From contig CM033397.1 in NCBI GenBank assembly GCA_019426215.1, positions 29,638,480 through 29,702,479 of the forward strand: 64,000 nt of DNA. Reading direction: 5' to 3'. Below are positions 57,310 to 64,000 of the stretch, in pieces; within the stretch, counting starts at the first letter, position 1, and the number at the start of each line of letters is the position of its first letter. Source of the stretch: Buddleja alternifolia (lineage: Eukaryota > Streptophyta > Magnoliopsida > Lamiales > Scrophulariaceae). A program made the translations under genes and the position numbers. The notes under the pieces are model-generated. The model made no database searches and had not been told where the DNA came from. It saw nothing but the letters and a program-made list of their open reading frames with translations.

Positions 57310-57780
57310 AAACTATGTGACATTTCGAAATTGATGTCATTAACACCACTTCTTGGATCCTCAATTTCGATGGTTCAAGTAATCGAGATAGCGCAGGGAT
57401 CGGGATATATATCATATCCCCATCTAAATTAATCACCAAAATGTATGCAAAAATTGAAGGTGACTGCACCAACAATAGGGCAGAATACGAAGCCCTTATT
57501 TTGGGATTAGAGGTGCTACGAGATATGAAAGCAAAGAATATAAAGATAAAAGGGGATTCCTAATTGAGGGTAAATCAGGTAAAGGGAATATTTAAATGTG
57601 TGAGTCCTGTAGCAATATCCTCTTTTGCTCGAATAAACGAGTTGTTCAAACATTTCGAAATAGTCGAAGTTTCATATATACCACGAGAAAATAATCAAAT
57701 ATCCAATGATTTAGCTCAACTAGCATCTGGATATAAAATTGATTCAGACATGTTCGAATCAACTATCCAACTCAAACCAA
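57310..57780 (+). pseudogene. G3 second (archaeal-type) RNase H
   Basis: WILNFDGSSNRDSAGIGIYI, then NNRAEYEALILGLEVLRDMK and IKGDS give the D..E..D active-site pattern of the aRNH domain that marks Tat-lineage elements. A TAA at 57562 interrupts just after GDS. VSYIPRENNQISNDLAQLAS closes the domain. Confidence 0.8.
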
Positions 57781-58639
57781 GAATAATAATACCTTTCGAG
57801 CAGAGGGTAACTCGAATTCACAAAATCAATATTCTTAAAGAAGAACGAGATTGGCGGTTAGAAATCATTGAATACCTTCAAAGCCCAACTAGAGGAGACT
57901 TCTTCAATAAATTAAAATTGATGGCCCATCACTATTTTTACGATGGACAAGAATTATATAGAAAAGATCCTCAAGGGGTTTTGTTGAAATGCCTCGATCT
58001 AGAGGATGCACTAATTATAATGGAAGAAACCCACGAAGGGGTGTGCGGAGCCCATCAGTCAGGATAGAAAATGAGATGGCTGATACAAAGATATGGATTC
58101 TACATGCCAACAATCTTACGAGATTGTATAAGCTATGCTAAGGGATGTAAGCAGTGTCAAAAACATGGAAAAATATTGAGGCAGTCGATTGTCAGTTTAA
58201 ACTCCATAATAAAACCCTGGCCATTTCGAGGTTGGGCCATGGACATAATCGGAGAAATTAAACCAGCTTCATCTAAGAAGCATAGATATATCTTGGTGGC
58301 CACTGATTATTTTACCAAATGGATAGAGGCTAAAGCTTTCGAAAATATAAGTTCAAAACAAGTGGTCGAACTCATTAAAGAGTATATCATCACGAGATTT
58401 GGTATCCCAGAAACCATAACCTTTGATCAGGCTAGAGTATTTAATAGCACAGAAGTGCTCGAATTTCTAGAACAATTCGGAATAAAGTTGATAAATTCGA
58501 TACCGTACTATGCCCAAGCAAATGGCCAAGCTGAATCATCAAACAAGTTAATTAAAGGCTGTATCTCAAAAATGATAAGCCAAAGCCCAAGAAATTGGCA
58601 CGAATTGTTAATTGATGCAATTTGGGCACTTAGGACAAT
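57781..58639 (+). pseudogene. G3 integrase, interrupted by G2
   Basis: An N-terminal segment EETHEGVCGAHQSG, then RWLIQRYGFYMPTILRDCIS and CKQCQKHG (zinc-binding HHCC) precede the core: AMDIIGEIKP (first Asp), ETITFDQARVFNS (second Asp) and NGQAESSNKLIKG (Glu), so the catalytic triad is visible. A TAG at 58065 breaks the frame near the zinc domain. The frame ends at IWALRT where G2 begins. Confidence 0.8.
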
Positions 58640-60418
58640 TGATAGGGTGTGAATTTACATGTTTTAGAGCCTCATATTTATTGGATTTATATTGGTTTAT
58701 GCATGATTTATACCACATTTGCGTTTAATTTGTGTGCTTATCGAGTAAAGGTGGAAAATCACTACAATAGAGGACTAACGCACGCAAATATAGAATTTAT
58801 GCATATTTCGAGTTCGAATTTGAGGACGTCTCCTTCCACAAAGTTGTTTATCTCTGTATTAGCTTCACTTGGCAACTTGAATCATCCAAATCGAAGGTCT
58901 GTGGAAAGAGTTATGAAGGAAATACAATTGTTGCGCTGAACAGAGAAGTAAATGTGTCAGGATACGCCCCAGCGCCCTCCTAGTCATGCCTAGGCGTGGA
59001 TAGTCCAAATGTTACTCCTTTTCAGCACAAATTCCAGCATTATATGATGGGTAAGAATCACTTTTGGCCATAATTCAGCACATGTGTTGAGGGGTTGTCA
59101 TAAGTGTGTTTCTTGGTAGATTTACTTTATGGGCGCCAAATCAGAAACAACCTCCATGTTGAAACGTAATTTAGTTATACTTAGCGACCGAATTGGACAA
59201 CATGTCGTTTTGGAAAGTTGTAGATCTATGTTTTATCTGCACATGGGGACTTGAATCATCAAATTTGGAGATCTGTGGAGAAGTTTATGAGGAAACTACT
59301 AAGACTGCGCTGGAAAGCAAGAAAATGGCAGCATGCATGTGTTTTGTTGAAGTTTTCACATGGTTATGCTTGATGGAATTCTTAAGGGCCGAAAGTTCAG
59401 CATTTTTTAGCTGGTTGGAATCTTAAAAGCCAAACTTTAAGCATCACCTCAGGTGGAATTCTCATTGGGGAACTTTAATGGGAATTCTTAATGCATACTT
59501 TAGTGGAATTTTGGCTATAAAAGGAGGGGGAACCCATACTTTTCATCATTCACTATCAATTTCAGATTCTTGGAGGAGAGGGGGGGCAGCCCCTAATCTG
59601 ATTTCTCCACCATTCATCACCATTCTTCATCACTCTTGGAGGGGAAAACTAGAGGAAGGAAAAGAGCTTGGGGATTGAAGGCTCAACTTCAAGATCCATC
59701 ATCATTCACCATTTAGGGAGTTTTGAAGAGCTTTTCATTTCATTTATGTCTATGAATATTTCTCTTATGTCTTTTATGCTTTCAATTATGAACTAAATTC
59801 GTAAGACTAGGGCCATGTAAGGCCAAATTGTAATATATGCTTACAATAGATGATTGTTGAGATTGTTCTTATATTGTTATGTGATGTGAATTGTGTTTTT
59901 GTCTATCTTGCATATACTTGATCACTATATGTTAGAATCTTATGCCTAGGTTAATATTTCGGGAGAAAATTGACTTAGGGTGCAAGAAATTCACATCATG
60001 ACCCGCAACTAATGAGGAATTGCCCTAGACATAGGTAAAGATTCCCGGGTGAAGTCGTTCGATTCAAATCGAGTGAACTCTAGTACATTAATGCATGTTT
60101 AGTGGTTAGATTTTCGGATAGGGATATTTGGGAAATCACGATCTAAGTATAGGAGTTTATACGCGAGACATCGGTTATTCTCTACCTTAGGAGTTTTCAC
60201 CATAACAATATAAGAGTAATTCTACAACAAGAGCCTTTATAAGTATATTTGATCAATTTGGACCTAGCATGTGCCTTAGTCTCGCTTTATAATTGGTTTT
60301 AATTCATTTGCGTAACCTTGTTCTTATTGTACACGTTTTTACATTTAAGTTACTTTTATTGTAGTTGTTTTTTGTATAAAATCATAAACTAGAATTCAAG
60401 TCTCCGTGGTTCGACAAC
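58640..60418 (+). repeat. G2 5' LTR, truncated at its 3' end
   Basis: Colinear with S4 (9179-11028) up to about TTCGACAAC (60410-60418). The last 70-80 bp of the family LTR (..CACGTTAGCTTTTAGGGTGTCA) are missing and leader-like sequence follows directly. The TATA box CTATAAAAGG lies near 59515. One segment (about 59580-59700) differs strongly from S4. Confidence 0.75.
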
Positions 60419-60649
60419 CCGGGGACTTTTTCATTTTAGTTTTTGAATTTTTTTTTGTTTAAATTTTTATAATTCTTAGTTTTTCGTTTATTTCTAACCT
60501 TTCTTTTATTTTATTATTCTAAATTTTTTTTCTTGTGTTTATTTGTTAGGTGTAATTTGTGGTGCATGACCCGCTCTTCTAACTAGCCCCTATACAATTT
60601 TGAGCTGGAGATAGAGCGTGTTTTTCGATCTAGTAGACAAGCTCGAGAA
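60419..60649 (+). other. G2 leader, primer-binding site not found
   Basis: T-rich leader starting CCGGGGACTTTTTCATTTT, which resembles the sequence just after a TGGCGCCGTTGCCGGGGA-type PBS. The PBS proper is absent, apparently lost with the LTR end. Confidence 0.5.
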
Positions 60650-61955
60650 ATGGCCGACAATCTAAATCCAAATGGGAATTTTCCCGACATAAATCTTCCG
60701 GAAAATAGGGAATGGCTGCAAAATCTTTTCCAAGCTATGCAACCGGCACCTCCTCAAAGACTTCCATCGATCCGGGAAAGTCTACCTACAAGGGTCCATA
60801 CCATAACGGGACCCGTGATTTTTCCAAATTTCTATGGACCAAATTATCACATTTCGTCACACATCTTTAGCATGGTGCAAAGCGAACCCTTCTATGGAGA
60901 GCCCCATGAATCACCTCATGAGCATTTGGAGACTTTAGACGACACTCTCATGACTACCCAATTTCATCCACGGGATCTTGATGCAATTCGTCTAAGAGTC
61001 TTCCACTTCTCATTAAAGGAAAGGGCGACCATGTGGTACAAGTCTCTACCACCCCAATCCATCACAACATGGGGACAATTGGTTGATGTCTTTTTGAGCA
61101 AATTCTTTCCACCCTCCAAAATCAACGAGCTAAGGAGCAATATTAAAGAGTTTAAGCAAGGGAATCATGAGTCCTTAGCCGAGGCATGGGCTAGATATAA
61201 AAACATGCTCCGAAAATGCCCGGATCACAACCTAAAGTTGAGCGAGCAAGTACTACGATTCCATGATGGAGTCCGACGCGCATCCGAAATAGGCTCAATG
61301 CCGGCGCCGGTGGTGATCTCCTTGGGCTCGATTGCCAAAGTGTGTGGGACAAGATTGAGCAATTAGCCCGGGAAGATGAACTCTATCTCGATGATGATGA
61401 AGTCACACCCACCAGAAAAATTGCTTGTGTTCAAGAAGAAGTTGCTTTGGAAACAATGGTTGGCAATGTTAACTATGTTGGAAATGCCAATCGACCTCAA
61501 TTGAATTTTCATATGCCCAAAAATTTTCCAGGAAGGCCAAATCCGGCACAAAACGCTCATACCGGTATCTATCAAGCACCAAGGCCTTCATTCAACAACA
61601 ATCAAGCTCAAAGGCAAGGCAATCCTCATGTACAAAGGCAAGTTAGGCCTCCCACAACCGATGAACGTCTCGATGAGGAAATAAAGAAATCGGATACAGC
61701 AATCAACGAACTCCGTAGTATGATGAAGGATTTGATGATTGAGATGAAGGATATGAAGACACAAATGGGTCAAATGGCAAGGGCGATCAACGAGAGAGCC
61801 CCGGGAACTTTACCAAGTGACACGAAAAAGAACCCGAAAGAGCAATGCTATGCAATTATCTTGAGAAGTGGCAAACATGTAGCAAATGATGTTGTTCGCA
61901 CATCGGCGCCCGAGCGCCCAGACTGCCACGCCCAGGCGCCAATTGCTGCGCCCAG
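60650..61955 (+). pseudogene. G2 gag, frameshifted
   Basis: Starts MADNLNPNGNFPDINLPENR at 60650. The core contains PHEHLETLDDTLMTTQFHPR, IRLRVFHFSLKERATMWYKS and WGQLVDVFLSKFFPPSKINE. One base appears lost near 61270 (HDGV, then RRASEIG where a PTRIRNRLNAGAGG-like reading continues in the next frame). The second segment (61342 on: VWDKIEQLAREDELYLDDD) carries a Pro/Asn/Gln-rich linker, a Met-rich coiled segment (about 61710-61790) and YAIILRSGKHV, the Athila-type lead to protease. Another shift occurs at about 61930-61960. It would encode the capsid. Confidence 0.75.
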
Positions 61956-62837
61956 GTGCCACGTCCTGGTTCTTCCGAATTCGGCTCTTCGACTCCAACG
62001 CATCCACCCATCGAGGTACGCCTCCCCTTTCCCAATGGATATAAAAAGAAACAGAAGGAGATGGATCCGAGTTTCCCTCGAATCTTACCTATATTGCTCA
62101 ACACATTGCCAACAAAGCTTCAAGATCCCGGGAGTCTTACGATTCCTTGCACTATTGGGCCCTTATCATTCGACAAGGTTATTTGTGATTCGGGAGCTAG
62201 CATCAACCTCCTTCCGTATTCTCTTTTCAGGAAGTTGGGCCTTGGCAATCCTAAACCAACTGCAATGAGCCTCCAACTCGCGGATAGATCAATCAAGAGG
62301 CCAAAGGGGATAATTGAAGATGTTATTGTCCAAGTTGACAAATTCTATTTCCCGGTCGATTTTGTGGTTCTTGAGATGGATAACGACATTGATGTTCCCT
62401 TGATCCTAGGAAGACCTTTCCTAGCCACTAGCAATGCCAAGATTGACGTGGGAAAAGGTAAGTTGACATTGAGGGTAAGAGATGAAAAGGTGATATTCGA
62501 TGCTAATACAAACATGAAACCATCCATGGATGATCTTACTTGTTTAAATGTCAATGCTATTAACACTTTACTTGATGAAAAATGTGCAAGTGGCAAAACT
62601 AAGGGCACTCTTGAGTTGGAGAATGAGGTCCCCAATGAGAACCAAGAAAAGGTGAGAGAGGAGGATTTATGCATGAAGTACATTCCACCACATAAACGTG
62701 TTCATGAGATCGATAAGACAAATCCGGCACGGAGGGCTAATCTCAAAACACCGAGTTATGAGTGGACGCGAGTGAAACATGAGAAAGAAAGGAGAAATGA
62801 CAAGGATATTGTCATTTTAAATGGCCCACCTATTTGA
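61956..62837 (+). pseudogene. G2 aspartic protease and C-terminal extension
   Basis: Frame 61956-62837. KLQDPGSLTIPCTIGPLSFD leads to the active site CDSGASINLLP (Asp codon 62187-62189), then KLGLGNPKPTAMSLQLADRS, IKRPKGIIEDVIVQVDKFYF and VPLILGRPFLATSNAKIDVG. The open frame continues about 130 codons past the protease with no RT motif and ends at a natural-looking stop (TGA 62835-62837). It is homologous to the A1 protease (7187-7540) and keeps the D-S-G triad. The protease domain itself has no lesion. Confidence 0.8.
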
Positions 62838-64000
62838 ACCTCAAGGAGCGTAAAGTCAAGCTAATGACTATAAACAAGCGCTTCTTGGGAGGCAACCCAA
62901 GTTTGTAAGTTTTCTTTTCTTCTTGCTTTCATTTTTGTCTTGTTTAGTTTGTTTCTTTTTGTTATGTTCAAGTATGCACTTTTGGCATACTTCTCTTTGA
63001 ATCTTGATAGTTTGTATTGTGAGTACATGACATGTAGTAGCCGAGTTTTGCTTTGGAAGATCTTTTGTTACGAATTTGAGCTTGGAAATGGATTCCACGT
63101 GAGTAAGGTTTGCTTTTTAGCACCCTTGTTGTAAGTACTCTCGGTTACCCCATTTTGAGTATGTATGATTGAGTCAACATCGAGGGCAATGTTGATTTTA
63201 AGTTTGGGGGTGGTATGAGCAGTGCTTATTGATTTTATTTGTCATGTGATCTTGTTTTTAGCTCAATTTTGGGGGAATCGTTGCTATTGCATGTGTTTTG
63301 TGCTAACGTTTTGAGAAAAATCAAGCATATGTATATAAAAAAAAATTATATGTATTTTCTTTCCAATTGATGCATTGAAATTGATTAACTTGGAAAAATG
63401 GCATGAATTCTTGAAATAATTTGAATTTAATGGAATATATATATATATCTTTGAAATTGCTCGTGGAAACACTAGACTAGGATTGATTCTTTAGATGATT
63501 CACATTGCACAATGAATCGAGGGTAGAGGAGTTGAGAGGATAACCATCTTGAGACACTTAAGGAGTTTTTCCCGGAAATATTAACTTAGATTTCTCATAA
63601 GGTTATAAGTTAAGTAGTAATTTTATATGCTAAACAATGAATTGAAAAGGACGAATTTTGGTATGACCAAAAGTGGTCAGGCTAAGACGTACCGGAGGTG
63701 AAACGTTTCATGCCTACATACTGTACTATTATGCCAATTTGAGCTTTGCTCAAGCCAAAAAGAAGTGAATTGGTTAAAAGATCTAGTTTTATTTCGTGGT
63801 CTTTGACACTCAAGTGATTAAACCCTTAGGAGTGTCTCTACACTTAATGCCCCAAAACTATCTAGTTTGGGAGTCATTGGTCTAAAGCTTGCTACATGGG
63901 TGTCTTAGAAAGCCTAATGGAATAAAACATTGCACATGATCTAGCCTTAATGAAGTTTAAATGGAAATTTCATATGAATTGAAAGTTGAATGTTTGAGAT
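62838..64000 (+). other. G2 3' non-coding tail
   Basis: The conserved motif AAGCGCTTCTTGGGAGGCAA at 62876-62895 is followed by T-rich sequence and a G-rich motif TTTAAGTTTGGGGGTGG (63197-63213) common in gypsy 3' regions. No LTR start (TGATAGGGTG) is seen before the window ends, and no open frame with a known domain. Confidence 0.6.

Larger units (their letters stand above)
51164..58639 (+). mobile_element. G3: Tat/Ogre-type Ty3/gypsy retrotransposon internal region
   Basis: From PBS to an interrupted integrase: gag, aspartic protease, spacer, RT, RNase H, a second archaeal-type RNase H and integrase, all on +. The second RNase H before integrase and the CKWHN..HETNEC gag motifs point to the Tat lineage (Ogre/Retand). 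Many stops and frameshifts. Integrase is cut at 58639 by G2, and the remainder is beyond the window. Confidence 0.8.
58640..64000 (+). mobile_element. G2: gag-protease LTR retrotransposon without pol, runs off the window
   Basis: Begins TGATAGGGTGTGAA at 58640 in G3 integrase (presumed TSD ACAAT, 58635-58639; the other end is not visible). The LTR is followed by a leader, gag, aspartic protease and then a non-coding tail with no RT, RNase H or integrase in the 1.1 kb after the stop. The tail motif AAGCGCTTCTTGGGAGGCAA (62876-62895) is shared with A1, where pol is also absent. The LTR is the same family as solo LTR S4. Confidence 0.8.

Noticed and set aside
1..64000. tRNA, rRNA, or organelle-derived insertions
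   Set aside because: No cloverleaf-like gene, rRNA core or plastid/mitochondrial gene was recognised by reading; short tRNA genes could be missed without a dedicated scan.

Overview
This window is nuclear DNA of a dicot-like plant. It is AT-rich, genes carry GT-AG introns, and most of the sequence is LTR retrotransposons (Ty1/copia and Ty3/gypsy), DNA transposons with clear target-site duplications (TSDs), and MITEs. I can support only two host genes. They lie tail to tail in one island at about 26.1-33.9 kb. One is an NRT1/PTR (NPF4-type) transporter gene on the + strand (26130-30130), whose last exon is broken by single-base indels. The other is an intact six-exon thylakoidal processing peptidase (type I signal peptidase) gene on the - strand (31703-33873).

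Left arm (2.77-21.0 kb): one minus-strand chromovirus-like gypsy element, G1 (2770-20998), has been filled by later insertions. Its 3' LTR was split by a 10-kb Athila-like element A1 (2858-12859, TSD CAATA) and by a CACTA transposon (13073-14679, TSD TCA). Its integrase was split by a solo copia-type LTR (15529-17047, TSD TTTAC). A1 carries its own insertions: a solo LTR of the same copia-type family (3281-4776, TSD ACAAT) and a solo gypsy LTR inside gag (9179-11028, TSD AAAGT). The undamaged right LTR of G1 (20611-20998) shows the empty sites for A1 and the CACTA element.

Middle: 21-26 kb is gene-poor with an unclassified dispersed repeat (21575-22090) and a hAT-like element (24852-25571). 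Downstream of the gene island come a 3'-truncated LINE (35830-37330) flanked by a direct repeat, then a structurally complete but coding-dead copia element C1 (37716-44770). C1 has 505-bp LTRs, and a hAT MITE sits in its 3' LTR.

Right arm (45.1-64 kb): a Tourist-like MITE, a hAT-like element carrying three further insertions inside an old copia-type LTR, and then a Tat/Ogre-type gypsy element G3. G3 has gag, protease, RT, two RNase H domains and integrase; its 5' LTR holds a third solo copia-type LTR (49068-50940). G3 integrase is interrupted at 58640 by G2, a gag-protease element of the same LTR family as the solo LTR at 9179. G2 runs off the window end.

A1 and G2 share an organisation: gag and aspartic protease, then directly a conserved 3' tail, with no reverse transcriptase, RNase H or integrase. 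They look like non-autonomous gag-protease retrotransposons that depend on a partner. All boundaries, TSDs and motifs were read by eye; family names rest on remembered domain signatures, not on searches.
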